The translations under genes and the position numbers were made by a program. A model generated the notes under the pieces. It saw nothing but the letters and a program-made list of their open reading frames with translations. It had not been told where the DNA came from and ran no database searches. From the NCBI GenBank assembly GCA_910574205.1, contig CAJSYJ010000003.1:248001-312000 (forward strand): a DNA stretch of 64,000 nt, written 5' to 3'. The DNA is from Bacteroidales bacterium. GTDB taxonomy: Bacteria; Bacteroidota; Bacteroidia; Bacteroidales; Rikenellaceae. Numbering within the stretch: the first letter of the stretch is position 1; each line of letters begins with the position of its first letter. Below, one piece after another: positions 52,790 through 64,000 of the stretch.

Positions 52790-53248
52790 ATGAAGCCTTA
52801 CGGCAGCAGGATACTTGCGATGCTTGCCGCAGCCCTGTCGCTCGCGGCACTCGCGCCGGCGGCACGGGCTGCGGCATATTCGGAATATGCCGCAGTAGGC
52901 ACGGCCGATGCTGCCGGTCAGGGCAAGCGCTCGACGGTCACGGAGTACAAGACCACACCCGACGGCAAGACGCGGTGGATCGACCGCGTGACCGTATACG
53001 ACGTCGAGGGGCGCATAATCGAGCTGAGGGAGTACTCCGACTACGGCCGCAGGCTGGCGTGGCGTGCGGTAAACGACTACGAGCAGGGACGTCTGGTGCG
53101 GCAGGTGGTATACAACGACCGCGGCAAGGCGTCGAAGGTAAGGAAGTACGAATACGACGACAGCGGTCGGCTCTACCGACGCTACAACTACTCGCCCAAC
53201 GGCATACTCAACTCCTACCGGCAATATGAATACTCCGCACAAGACTGA
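52790..53248 (+). CDS. Secreted protein with YD-like repeats
   Basis: A 152-residue protein with a signal peptide (LAAALSLAALAPAARA). The mature part has short YD-like units: VYDVEGRIIELREYSDYGRRLAW, YEQGRLVRQVVYNDRGKASKVRKYEYDDSGRLYRRYNYSPNGILNSYRQYEY. Such repeats form curved beta sheets, as in RHS/YD proteins. It starts 2 bp after the prfA stop and its end overlaps the VTC gene by 23 bp, so it may belong to the polyphosphate cluster's transcript. Confidence 0.75.
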   Translation: MKPYGSRILAMLAAALSLAALAPAARAAAYSEYAAVGTADAAGQGKRSTVTEYKTTPDGKTRWIDRVTVYDVEGRIIELREYSDYGRRLAWRAVNDYEQGRLVRQVVYNDRGKASKVRKYEYDDSGRLYRRYNYSPNGILNSYRQYEYSAQD

Positions 53249-54071
53249 CGCATCCCCGACCGACGGCTACGGCGCAGAGTACGAGAGGCTCAACGCGCTG
53301 CCGCTGTGGAGGACGATGCCGGCGGTAACGCTCGACCAGATGAAGGGCATACGCCTTATGAACCGTATCGACACGAAGTACGTACTGCCCCAAAGGTTGC
53401 TCGCGCCACTGCTTGAACAAGCCGCATTGAACGGTTATCGCATACAGCAGATCGACGGAGCGAGGGCATGCCGCTACGATACGCTCTACTACGACACCCC
53501 CTCGCGCGAGATGTATCGGCTCCACCACGACCGCCGTCTCGTGCGCCAGAAGATACGCACCCGAACCTATGTCGAAAGCGGATCCACGTTCCTCGAAATC
53601 AAGAACAAGACGAACAAGGGGCGCACGCGCAAGAAACGCGTGGCCATGCCTCGCGAGGCATTCGGACGATTCACGGACGATGCGGCGGCCTCTCGATTCT
53701 GCCGCGAGCGATGCGCATATCGCCCGGAGGATCTGTCCCCGTCGCTCTCGACGCGCTTTCTGCGCATGACGCTGGTCGATGCCGGGATGAGCGAGAGAGT
53801 GACCATAGACACCGACCTGAGGTTCGAGAATCCTCGCAGCGGCCGTCGCGCATCGATCGAGGGAATGGTCATCGTCGAGCTGAAGCAGGATGCTACGAAA
53901 TGCTCCGTCATAGGCAGCATAATGTCCCGCATAGGCATCAGGCCGCTGTCGGTCAGCAAATACTGCATAGGTACGGTCTTGACCGAAGGGTCGGTCAAGG
54001 CCAACAGATTCAAGCCGAAGCTGCGCCGCATAGAAAAGGTATTACGCACAGGATCGGCCGAGGATCGGTAA
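53226..54071 (+). CDS. VTC-domain polyphosphate polymerase-like protein
   Basis: A 281-residue VTC-domain protein. VTC/triphosphate-tunnel enzymes use a ring of basic and acidic residues in a beta tunnel to make polyphosphate from ATP. The expected segments are present: LMNRIDTKYVLP, RYDTLYYDTP, the LVRQKIRTRTYVESGSTFLEIKNK basic/acidic strands, and MVIVELKQD near the end. No SPX or membrane domain is in the protein; the next gene supplies a membrane protein. The order VTC-DUF4956-DUF2490 is recurrent in Bacteroidota. Confidence 0.87.
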   Translation: MNTPHKTDASPTDGYGAEYERLNALPLWRTMPAVTLDQMKGIRLMNRIDTKYVLPQRLLAPLLEQAALNGYRIQQIDGARACRYDTLYYDTPSREMYRLHHDRRLVRQKIRTRTYVESGSTFLEIKNKTNKGRTRKKRVAMPREAFGRFTDDAAASRFCRERCAYRPEDLSPSLSTRFLRMTLVDAGMSERVTIDTDLRFENPRSGRRASIEGMVIVELKQDATKCSVIGSIMSRIGIRPLSVSKYCIGTVLTEGSVKANRFKPKLRRIEKVLRTGSAEDR

Positions 54072-54092
54072 CACAATAAAACACAACGCAAT

Positions 54093-54809
54093 ATGGAAGA
54101 TTTGGCATTCGATGCGCAGATAGCCGATCAGTTCGGCGAGATGACCTCGACGGCGACATTTCTCGGTGCGCCGCTCTTCGATGCGACGTCGCTGCTGCAA
54201 CTGGCGGTGCACTTCGCCTTCAACCTTATCGTCTCTTGGATCATCGTGGCGGGCTTCTACTACCGCAAGAGCCGCCGCAAGGACTACTCGACGACGTTCA
54301 TGCTCTTCTCGACATCGATTTTCCTGCTGCTGTTTCTGATGCCGAGCGTCAACCTCGACACCAGCTTCGCGCTGGGGCTGTTCGTCATATTCGGCATAAT
54401 ACGCTACCGCACGGAGATGATCCCGATACGCGAGATGACCTATCTGTTTCTGATAATCGTCGTGGCGGTGCTCAACGGCATCAACCTGTCCATATCGTAT
54501 GCCGAGCTGATAATGGCCAACGCATTGATCATTCTGCTCTTGTGGCTTCTGGAAGAGAAGCTGCTGAAACGGCGCAAGGGCATCAAACTTGTAACCTACG
54601 AGCGTATCGAGCTGATAGTGCCCCACCGGCGCGCCGAGCTGCTCGCCGATCTCGAAGCGCGTCTGGGCATCGCCGTAGAGCGTGTGGAGGTGGGCAATGT
54701 CGACTTTCTGCGCGACGTGGCCTTTCTGAAAGTGTACTATACCCCCTCCGACGACGATACATGTTCGATGGAGAGCATAACCAAACTCAACGAACGAACC
54801 AGGCTGTAA
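54093..54809 (+). CDS. DUF4956 membrane protein
   Basis: A 238-residue protein with about four membrane helices (LAVHFAFNLIVSWIIVAGF; TTFMLFSTSIFLLLFL; FALGLFVIFGIIRYR; LFLIIVVAVLNGI...ANALIILLLWLL) and a cytosolic C-terminal domain. DUF4956 proteins are commonly encoded next to VTC genes and may form the channel or anchor for polyphosphate. The FGIIRYRTEMIPIREMTYLF loop is the family hallmark. It lies 21 bp after the VTC gene. Confidence 0.85.
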   Translation: MEDLAFDAQIADQFGEMTSTATFLGAPLFDATSLLQLAVHFAFNLIVSWIIVAGFYYRKSRRKDYSTTFMLFSTSIFLLLFLMPSVNLDTSFALGLFVIFGIIRYRTEMIPIREMTYLFLIIVVAVLNGINLSISYAELIMANALIILLLWLLEEKLLKRRKGIKLVTYERIELIVPHRRAELLADLEARLGIAVERVEVGNVDFLRDVAFLKVYYTPSDDDTCSMESITKLNERTRL

Positions 54810-54828
54810 TCCGAAAAACGATAGTAAA

Positions 54829-55614
54829 ATGAAACGACTGCAAAGACTGCTTCTTCTGGCCGCCCTCGTCGCGGCAGCCACAGATATCCGGGCGCAGGTG
54901 CCGACGACGGTCCGCGACAACGACCTTCGGGGACGCGTCGAGGCGGCCTTCGAGGCCTCGCCCGTGAAGAATCTCTCGCTCTCGGCCGGCGTGCAGCTGC
55001 GGCTGTCGGGCGATATGTCCGACGTCGACCGCCTGCACACATCGTTGGGCGCCCAGTACAAAGTCTGCCCGTGGTTCAAGGTCGGAGCGGACTACATATT
55101 GATAAACCGTCGCGACGGCATAGCCGCCGCATGGCACAAACCGCGACACAGACTCAACGTCAATCTGAGCGGCTCCTGCGAGGTGGGACGTGTCGAGCTG
55201 GCGCTGCGCGAACGCATACAGACCACGTTCCGCACCGACTCGGTAAACCGCTACGAGGCCGCCGACCCGGCCGTCGTGCTGCGCTCGCGCCTCACGGCGA
55301 CATGGAACCTGCGCAAGTCGAAGTGTAAGCCGTATCTGCTCTTCGAGCTATACAACACGCTCAACGCGCCGGCCGTCGTGGAGAATTATCTGAAAGAGGG
55401 ATTCTCGCACGACAACTATGTTACCAGAGTGCGCTGCGGCATAGGCGCCAAGTACAAGCTGTCGCGCCGCCACAGACTCGACCTATACTACTATTTCGAC
55501 TACAACCGCGAATACGACATCGACTACAAGGCCAATCGCGGCGATCTGAAAGGATACGTACTCGAAAAGATCCTGCGTCATATAATCGGCATAAGTTATA
55601 AGTTCAAACTGTAA
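54829..55614 (+). CDS. DUF2490 outer-membrane-type protein
   Basis: A 261-residue protein with a signal peptide (LLLLAALVAAATDIRAQ). The mature part is a run of amphipathic strands ending in IIGISYKFKL, as in DUF2490 beta-barrel proteins. HTSLGAQYKVCPWFKVGADYILIN and RHRLDLYYYFDYNREY are typical. Placed after VTC and DUF4956, it could be the outer-membrane part of the same system; this is inference. Confidence 0.8.
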   Translation: MKRLQRLLLLAALVAAATDIRAQVPTTVRDNDLRGRVEAAFEASPVKNLSLSAGVQLRLSGDMSDVDRLHTSLGAQYKVCPWFKVGADYILINRRDGIAAAWHKPRHRLNVNLSGSCEVGRVELALRERIQTTFRTDSVNRYEAADPAVVLRSRLTATWNLRKSKCKPYLLFELYNTLNAPAVVENYLKEGFSHDNYVTRVRCGIGAKYKLSRRHRLDLYYYFDYNREYDIDYKANRGDLKGYVLEKILRHIIGISYKFKL

Positions 55615-55618
55615 ACGC

Positions 55619-56164
55619 ATGAGATTCTTATTCATATTATTCGCGTCCGCCATGATGTCGCTGACGGTCTCGTCGGCGCAGACGCCCCTATATATCGTGG
55701 GCGGCAAGGCCGTCGAGAGCATCGACCATATACCGCAGAGCGACATCGAGAGCATCGAGACGCTGCCGGCCGACGAGGAGACGATCGCGCGCTACGGGGA
55801 GCGTGCCTCCAACGGCGTGATCGTCGTGCACCTGCGCTACGACACTCCGGCACGCTTCGAGGCCGAGGGGTGCGACAGCTTCGCCGACTATATCGCCGGC
55901 AGCGTCGACTGGGACGAGCGCATGCCGGCTGCCAAGATATCGCTGCGATACAGAGTCGCCACCGACGGCAGCATCGTCGCAGGCGACATACTCCTATCGA
56001 CCGACAAACGTCTGCTCAGACGCGTGCTGCGCGCTATGGAGAGGGCGCCCCGCTGGACGCCGGCCATGCGCGACGGGTGCGCCGTCGAGAGCGAACATCT
56101 GCTGAATCTGCTGCTGCCCGAAGGAGGCGTACTGCCTCCCGAGCGCGGCGTAATATTACTGTGA
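55619..56164 (+). CDS. TonB-like hybrid protein with plug-like motif
   Basis: A 181-residue secreted protein (signal ending SSAQ). Residues about 40-75 (HIPQSDIESIETLPADEETIARYGERASNGVIVVHLR) copy the pattern of the TonB-dependent receptor plug (AxARYGxRGANGVIxITTK). The C-terminal half (ISLRYRVATDGSIVAGDILLSTDKRLLRRVLRAMERAPRWTPAM) looks like a TonB C-terminal domain. No membrane anchor beyond the signal is present. Its partner and function are unknown. It lies 4 bp after DUF2490 and overlaps the region of the xseA start. Confidence 0.65.
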   Translation: MRFLFILFASAMMSLTVSSAQTPLYIVGGKAVESIDHIPQSDIESIETLPADEETIARYGERASNGVIVVHLRYDTPARFEAEGCDSFADYIAGSVDWDERMPAAKISLRYRVATDGSIVAGDILLSTDKRLLRRVLRAMERAPRWTPAMRDGCAVESEHLLNLLLPEGGVLPPERGVILL

Positions 56165-56172
56165 GCGGCCTT

Positions 56173-57429
56173 ATGATAGCTACCACCCCGGAAAACCACC
56201 TCACGCTGTTCGACCTGCAACGCATCGTGCGCGCAACGCTCGAAGAGCGCTTCGCACTGCCGTTGTGGGTCAGTGCCGAGATATCGGAGATAAAGGTCAA
56301 CTACTCGGGACACTGCTATCTCAACCTCGTCGAAAAGGGCTCGGGCGAGGGTACGCCGCGCGCCGAGTCGCGTGCCGTGATATGGCGCAGCGCCTACACC
56401 CGCCTTGCCTCCTACTTCGAATCGCAGACCGGGACCCGACTCGCGGCAGGCATACGCATACTGGCCAAGGTTATGGTCATATACCACGAAGTATACGGCT
56501 TCTCGCTGCAAATAACCGACATAGACCCCTCCTACACTCTGGGCGATGTCGAGCGGCGCAGGCAGCAGACCATACGCACCCTGCACGAGGACGGGGTATG
56601 GGACATGAACCGCGAGCTGCGGCTGCCGCGTCTTACGGCACGCATAGCGGTCGTATCGAGCGCCACTGCGGCCGGCTACCGCGACTTCATGCGCGAGATA
56701 GGCAGCTGCGGCTATGCCCTCCATGCGACGCTGTTCGACTCGGTGATGCAGGGCGCTGCGGCCGAGGATTCGATCGTGGCCTCGCTCGAAGCGGTCGCCG
56801 CACGCGAAGAGGAGTTCGACGCTGTCGTGATAATACGCGGCGGCGGCTCGACCAGCGACCTTTCGGTATTCGACTCCTACCGCATAGCCTCGCACACGGC
56901 GCAGTTCCCGCTGCCGGTCATAACCGGCATAGGTCACGACAAGGATGTAAGCATAGTGGACATGGTAGCCCACACATCGTTGAAGACGCCTACGGCGGTC
57001 GCCGTATGGCTCGGCGAGCGCATGGCCGCAGAGGAGGAACGGCTCGCAGGCGCGGCTCGCGAGCTGCGGTCGGCCGCAGCCGAGATGCTGAACGAGCACA
57101 AGGGCGCCGTCGAGCGCGCCGCAGCCGAGCTGCAACGCTCGATCATAAGGAACATCGTCGGCGAGTCGGCGAGGCTCGACATGCGCACCGCCGATCTTTA
57201 CCGGCAGGCGCGGCATCTGGTCGAGGCGCAGCGCAGACGGCTCGATGCCGCACAGCAGATCGCAGACAGCCGCAAGGTAGAGAACATCCTGCGTCTGGGC
57301 TTCGCCGTGGTGCGTGCAGGCTCGCACGCCGTAGTGGCGGCAGGAGAGCTCAGACCGGGCAGCATGGTCGACATAACATTCGCCGAGGGGCGGGCGACGG
57401 CCGAGGTCGTGGAGGCGAAACATCGATAA
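56173..57429 (+). CDS. xseA: Exodeoxyribonuclease VII large subunit
   Basis: A 418-residue XseA, the catalytic subunit of ExoVII, which degrades single-stranded DNA. Signatures: N-terminal OB-fold VSAEISEIKVNYSGHCYLNLVE, ARIAVVSSATAAGYRDFM, VVIIRGGGSTSDLSVFD and ITGIGHDKDVSIVDMVAHTSLKTPTAVA, then a coiled-coil region and a short C-terminal strand. ATG 56173 (MIATTPENHLTLF) is used; a GTG at 56161 is in the same frame and also possible. Confidence 0.95.
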   Translation: MIATTPENHLTLFDLQRIVRATLEERFALPLWVSAEISEIKVNYSGHCYLNLVEKGSGEGTPRAESRAVIWRSAYTRLASYFESQTGTRLAAGIRILAKVMVIYHEVYGFSLQITDIDPSYTLGDVERRRQQTIRTLHEDGVWDMNRELRLPRLTARIAVVSSATAAGYRDFMREIGSCGYALHATLFDSVMQGAAAEDSIVASLEAVAAREEEFDAVVIIRGGGSTSDLSVFDSYRIASHTAQFPLPVITGIGHDKDVSIVDMVAHTSLKTPTAVAVWLGERMAAEEERLAGAARELRSAAAEMLNEHKGAVERAAAELQRSIIRNIVGESARLDMRTADLYRQARHLVEAQRRRLDAAQQIADSRKVENILRLGFAVVRAGSHAVVAAGELRPGSMVDITFAEGRATAEVVEAKHR

Positions 57430-57456
57430 AGGCTCGGCAAATCGGAATCGGATTAG

Positions 57457-57464
57457 TATATTTG
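57457..57464 (+). promoter_or_regulatory. -7 element of xseB
   Basis: TATATTTG, an exact match, 22 nt before the xseB start. No clear -33 box. It gives xseB and downstream genes a promoter separate from xseA. Confidence 0.55.
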
Positions 57465-57486
57465 CATAGTTACAAAGACATATATC

Positions 57487-57702
57487 ATGGCAAAGAAAGT
57501 GCAGCGAATGACATACGACGAGGCGGCAGAGGCGATAGACGCCGTGCTGGCGCGCTTTCGCGACGAGCGGATGTCGGTAGACGATATGACCGCCGAGGTC
57601 GAGCGTGCGACCCGACTCATAGCCTTCTGCCGCGAACGGCTGCGGGGCGTCGAGGAGCAGCTCGACCGCATAATCGCCGACAACACACCGCAGGAGCAAT
57701 GA
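57487..57702 (+). CDS. xseB: Exodeoxyribonuclease VII small subunit
   Basis: A 71-residue helical protein with the XseB pattern MTYDEAAEAIDAVLARFRDERMSVDDMTAEVERATRLIAFCRERL. It forms the heteromeric ExoVII with XseA. The stop overlaps the next gene's ATG (ATGA). Confidence 0.93.
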   Translation: MAKKVQRMTYDEAAEAIDAVLARFRDERMSVDDMTAEVERATRLIAFCRERLRGVEEQLDRIIADNTPQEQ

Positions 57703-58505
57703 AACGACTGATACGCTGGATACTCAACGCCTTTCCGCGCAGCGTGCTGCAACGCGCGGCATCGTGGGGCGTGCCGCTGTTGGGGCTGTTCTACATAGGC
57801 CGCGGCAGGGAGTGTCCAGTGTGCGGTGCCAGACGGCGGAGGTTTCTGCCATACGGCTATGTCGTCTCGCGCGAGGATGCGCTCTGCCCCAACTGTCTGG
57901 CATTGGAGCGCCACAGGCTGCTGTGGCTGTGGCTGCAACGGCAGAGCGATCTGTTCGACGAGCGGCCGCGCCTGCTGCACATCGCGCCCGAGGTGTCGCT
58001 GATGAAACGTCTCAGGCGGCTCTACCGCTCGACCGACCGCTATACGACGGCCGATCTCTGTTCGCCGCTGGCCGACATGCACTTCGACGTGCAGCAGATA
58101 CCGCTGCCCGACGAGAGTTTCGACGCGGTAATATGCAACCACCTTTTGGAGCATGTCGACGATGACAGGCTCGCGATGCGCGAGCTGTACCGCATAATGC
58201 GTCCCGGAGGCTGGGGCGTCGTGCTCACGCCGGTAGACCGGGAGCGTGCCGCGACGTTCGAGGATCCGACGGTAACCGACCCCGCCGAGCGCACGCGGCT
58301 CTTCGGGCAGTACGACCACAAGCGCATATACGGCCGCGACTATGCCGACAGACTGCGCGAAGCGGGCTTCGAGGTCGAACAGACGGACTATGCCGCCTCG
58401 CTCGGCAGCGACGAGAGGCAGCTATATGCCGTGGGGTGCGAACCGCTGTATATCATAAGGAAAAACGCCGCAGCAGAACAATATCCCGACGGCGGGGAGC
58501 GTTGA
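57699..58505 (+). CDS. Zinc-finger-linked SAM methyltransferase
   Basis: A 268-residue class I methyltransferase. Residues about 38-68 carry a zinc site (ECPVCGARRR ... LCPNCLALERHRL). The Rossmann part then reads RLLHIAPEVSL, TTADLCSPLADMHFDVQQIPLPDESFDAVICNHLLEHVDDD and EVEQTDYA. The IAPE variant of motif I is seen in some sugar or lipid methyltransferases. Substrate unknown. It overlaps xseB by 4 bp (ATGA). Confidence 0.82.
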   Translation: MKRLIRWILNAFPRSVLQRAASWGVPLLGLFYIGRGRECPVCGARRRRFLPYGYVVSREDALCPNCLALERHRLLWLWLQRQSDLFDERPRLLHIAPEVSLMKRLRRLYRSTDRYTTADLCSPLADMHFDVQQIPLPDESFDAVICNHLLEHVDDDRLAMRELYRIMRPGGWGVVLTPVDRERAATFEDPTVTDPAERTRLFGQYDHKRIYGRDYADRLREAGFEVEQTDYAASLGSDERQLYAVGCEPLYIIRKNAAAEQYPDGGER

Positions 58506-58531
58506 TTAAAAGAACTTACAGAGAGAGAGAC

Positions 58532-60727
58532 ATGGAGAGATATGCAGAGTTCAGACGAATGATCGCGTCGCAGTTTTCCGAGCGCACGCAACAAATGGTA
58601 GACAGTGCGCTGGCATTCGCCGGCGAGAAGATGCAGCCATATACACGATACGACGGCACGCCGATGATGAACCACGACGTAGGCGTGGCACGCATCGTGG
58701 CCGAGGAGATCGGTCTGGGGCGCAACTCGACAATAGCATCGATCCTCCACGACGTGATGCGCATAACCAACCGCGAGCAGCCCGACAAGGTGGGCGAGCT
58801 GTCGGAGACGATACGCCGCCAGTGGGGCGACGAGGTGCTGGGCATCATCGTAGGACTGTGCAAGATATCGGACATAAAGCTCAAAGTGGCCAAGGAGCAG
58901 GCGTCGGACTTCCGCGATATGATCGTATCCTACTCCGAGGACCCGCGCGTGATACTCATCAAGCTGGCCGACAGACTCGACGTGATGCGCTCGCTCGACA
59001 TGTTCCCGCCGCAGAAGCGCCGCAAGAAGAGCTGGGAGAGTCTCAACCTATATGCTCAGATAGCCCACAAGCTGGGACTGTACAACATCAAGAGCGAGCT
59101 GGAAGACTTGTCGTTGAAGTATCTCGAACCCGAATCCTACCGTCATATAGTCGGCAAGTTGGAGGAGACCGAGAGCGAGCGTCGCACCTTCATCGCCAAA
59201 TTCATCGCGCCGGTGCTCGAACGCCTCGACGCCGACGGCATAAAGTATCACGTCAAGAGCCGCACCAAGTCGGTCTTTTCGATATTCCAGAAGATGCGCA
59301 AGCAGAACGTGCCTTTCGAGGGCGTGTACGATATCTTCGCACTGCGCATCATCATCGACTGCGAGCCCGAGCGCGAAAAGACGCTCTGCTGGACAGTCTA
59401 CTCCCACATAGGCAGCATCTACACGCCCAACCCCGACCGTATGCGCGACTGGATCACGATACCTAAATCCAACGGATACGAGTCGCTGCACACCACCGTT
59501 ACCGACGGCCACGGCCGCTGGGTGGAGATACAGATACGCACCGAGCGCATGGACGAGGTGGCCGAGCGCGGCATCGCGGCGCACTGGCGGTACAAGGGTG
59601 TCAAGCAGGGCGGCATGGGTGCCGACGAGTGGCTGGGACGGCTGCGCGAGATGCTCGAAGATACGACCCACTCGCTGGCCAAGCGCTTCGACGCCAAACC
59701 CTCGTCGGGCGAGATATTCGTCTTTACGCCCAACGGCGACATACGCAAGCTGCCCGAGGGGGCGACTGTACTCGACTTCGCTTTCGACATACACACCTCG
59801 CTGGGCTCGATATGCGTCGGCGGCAAGATAAACAACCGCGCCGTGCCGATCAAGGAGACGCTCCGCAACGGCGACATCTGCGAAGTGCTCACACGCAAGG
59901 ACCAGACGCCGAAGGCCGACTGGCTCAACATATGCGTCACGTCGAAGGCACGCACCAAGATACGCGCCTACCTGCGCGAGGAGCAGATGAAGCAGGCGCG
60001 CATGGGGCGCGAGGAGCTGGAACGCAAGATCAAGAACTGGAAGCTCTCCACCACGATCGACGAGGCCGTTGCCTATCTGGGCAAATACTTCAAGATACGG
60101 CGCGGCACCGAGGTATATATGATGATCGCCACGCAGAAGATCGAGATATCGCAGGTCAAGGATATCCTCTCGCGCTGGCTCTCGGGCGAGGAGGCCGAAC
60201 AGCGGCGTGCCGCGGCGGCCGAAGCCGAGGAGCGTCGCGCACAGAGCAATGCCGCACGAGCGGTCGAGCGGTCGAGCGACGCACTGATAATCGACGACCG
60301 CATAGGCAGCATCGAGTATAAGCTGGCCAAGTGCTGCAACCCGATCAAGGGCGACGACATATTCGGCTTCGTGACGATCAGCTCGGGCATCACTATCCAC
60401 CGCTCGGACTGCCCCAACGCCGCGCGCCTTAAAGAGCGCTACCCCTACCGTGTAATGCCGGCACGCTGGCGCGACGAGGCCTCGGGCTCGTTCCGCGTGA
60501 CGATAGCCGTCACGGCGCAGGATACCCCCGGTCTGGCCAATACCATAACCGAGGTCGTAAGCCGCGATCTGAAACTCAACATACGCACCATGTCGTTCTC
60601 GTCGCGCAGCGACGGCTCGGCCTCGGGCTCGATTACGGTCGAGGTGCCGGGCACGGGCATCGTCGACATGCTGCTGCACGCCGTGCGCCGCATCAAGGGT
60701 GTGCGCAACGCCTATCGCGTCAACTGA
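58532..60727 (+). CDS. Long RelA/SpoT homologue with altered hydrolase site
   Basis: A 731-residue RSH protein: HD domain (residues about 30-190), synthetase (about 220-380), TGS (about 390-460) and C-terminal ACT. Synthetase residues look intact (EGVYDIFALRIII, SNGYESLHTT, GRWVEIQIRT). In the HD domain the two metal-binding positions NHDVGVAR and ILHDV and the KLADRLD Asp are kept, but the HDxxED motif reads HDVMRI: both acidic residues are replaced. The synthetase charge motif is RMRD, close to the RxKD of bifunctional enzymes. It probably makes (p)ppGpp without hydrolysing it. ATG 58532 follows a GAGAGAGA ribosome-binding stretch. Confidence 0.9.
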   Translation: MERYAEFRRMIASQFSERTQQMVDSALAFAGEKMQPYTRYDGTPMMNHDVGVARIVAEEIGLGRNSTIASILHDVMRITNREQPDKVGELSETIRRQWGDEVLGIIVGLCKISDIKLKVAKEQASDFRDMIVSYSEDPRVILIKLADRLDVMRSLDMFPPQKRRKKSWESLNLYAQIAHKLGLYNIKSELEDLSLKYLEPESYRHIVGKLEETESERRTFIAKFIAPVLERLDADGIKYHVKSRTKSVFSIFQKMRKQNVPFEGVYDIFALRIIIDCEPEREKTLCWTVYSHIGSIYTPNPDRMRDWITIPKSNGYESLHTTVTDGHGRWVEIQIRTERMDEVAERGIAAHWRYKGVKQGGMGADEWLGRLREMLEDTTHSLAKRFDAKPSSGEIFVFTPNGDIRKLPEGATVLDFAFDIHTSLGSICVGGKINNRAVPIKETLRNGDICEVLTRKDQTPKADWLNICVTSKARTKIRAYLREEQMKQARMGREELERKIKNWKLSTTIDEAVAYLGKYFKIRRGTEVYMMIATQKIEISQVKDILSRWLSGEEAEQRRAAAAEAEERRAQSNAARAVERSSDALIIDDRIGSIEYKLAKCCNPIKGDDIFGFVTISSGITIHRSDCPNAARLKERYPYRVMPARWRDEASGSFRVTIAVTAQDTPGLANTITEVVSRDLKLNIRTMSFSSRSDGSASGSITVEVPGTGIVDMLLHAVRRIKGVRNAYRVN

Positions 60728-60777
60728 CAGCGCAAGCCGCCGCGCTGGCTGCCGCACGGCAACCGCTGCAACTATAT

Positions 60778-60812
60778 CATCCCCGCCCGAACATCCCGGG
60801 CGGGGATGTTTT
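60778..60812 (+). terminator. Terminator of the RSH gene
   Basis: A 12-bp GC-rich stem (CATCCCCGCCCG / CGGGCGGGGATG) with a 7-nt loop, followed by TTTTC. Confidence 0.85.
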
Positions 60813-61010
60813 CTATTCCGGCAGTATATCCGTACGGAATTACGCATGTGTAGCCGCAGATCATATCATCGCCGCAGCGCCGGACGGACGCTCCGACACG
60901 AACCTTGCGAGCGCCCCACTGCCCGATCCGCTACCGGCCAAAGACATTCAGTCCGGTGCTGTCCGCTGTCCGCGAATACGGGAGATGATATAGTCTACCG
61001 ACATCATGGG
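60813..61010. other. Intergenic, no feature seen
   Basis: About 200 bp between two terminators with no coding or regulatory signal that I can support. Confidence 0.5.
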
Positions 61011-61052
61011 CAAAAACAATGGCTGCCCGATACTTGTCGGGCAGCCATTGTT
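61011..61052 (-). terminator. Terminator of rpoC
   Basis: A 16-bp perfect stem (AACAATGGCTGCCCGA at 61015-61030 with its complement at 61037-61052) about 37 bp past the rpoC stop. On the minus strand it ends in TTGTTTTTG. Confidence 0.85.
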
Positions 61053-61088
61053 ATCTGATGACGGCCTAAGCCGCCTTGATCGGAACCG

Positions 61089-64000
<2,912 letters not shown>

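Overview
The window looks like the chromosome of a GC-rich gut Bacteroidota, most likely Alistipes or a close Rikenellaceae relative. This rests on Bacteroidetes-type promoters (TTTG, about 20 nt, TAnnTTTG), many short lipoproteins, a GldH-like lipoprotein next to a PSP1/RicT protein, a hpf-xer pair, and a VTC-DUF4956-DUF2490 cluster. The genus is inferred from style and composition; there is no rRNA or tRNA here to confirm it.

Layout. 1-13.2 kb holds core genes: the 3' end of a glycogen branching enzyme, a zinc-ribbon membrane protein, an L,D-transpeptidase, RF3 (minus), a glycosyltransferase, an ECF sigma factor, rsmG, catalase (minus), a RicT-like protein, a GldH-like lipoprotein and trmB. 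13.4-16.9 kb is a minus-strand run of three surface lipoproteins. From 16,936 to 29,679 lies a 12.7-kb AT-richer genomic island bounded by a 10-bp direct repeat and carrying a tyrosine recombinase at its right end. It carries (a) a LytTR regulator / NAGPA-like membrane protein / lipoprotein / large secreted protein operon, (b) a DUF1848 protein, a methyltransferase-like plus UvrD-like helicase fusion and a TerB-like protein, behind a good promoter, and (c) a STAND-like ATPase. Joining the two island flanks restores an intact signal peptide for the first lipoprotein gene, so the insertion site can be read to the base: the promoter and first eight codons of that gene now sit 12.7 kb away.

30-43.7 kb returns to core genes: lnt, folC, a pair of M16 peptidases (one catalytic, one not) separated by repeats, hpf, a Xer recombinase, a GNAT-like protein, gcvT and gdhA. 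44.3-47 kb contains a LexA/CI-like repressor, a small gene under an operator-promoter overlap, and a phage terminase large subunit without any other phage structural gene. 48-61 kb holds a nitronate monooxygenase, a phosphoesterase lipoprotein, an outer-membrane protein, prfA, a polyphosphate-type VTC/DUF4956/DUF2490 cluster, a TonB-like protein, xseA/xseB, a methyltransferase, and a long RelA/SpoT homologue whose hydrolase domain lacks a key acidic pair. The window ends inside rpoC.

Three intergenic arrays (32.86-33.89, 35.5-35.8 and 47.0-47.9 kb) belong to one repeat family built from small palindromes and a terminator-like hairpin. The stems differ in sequence between arrays but keep pairing.
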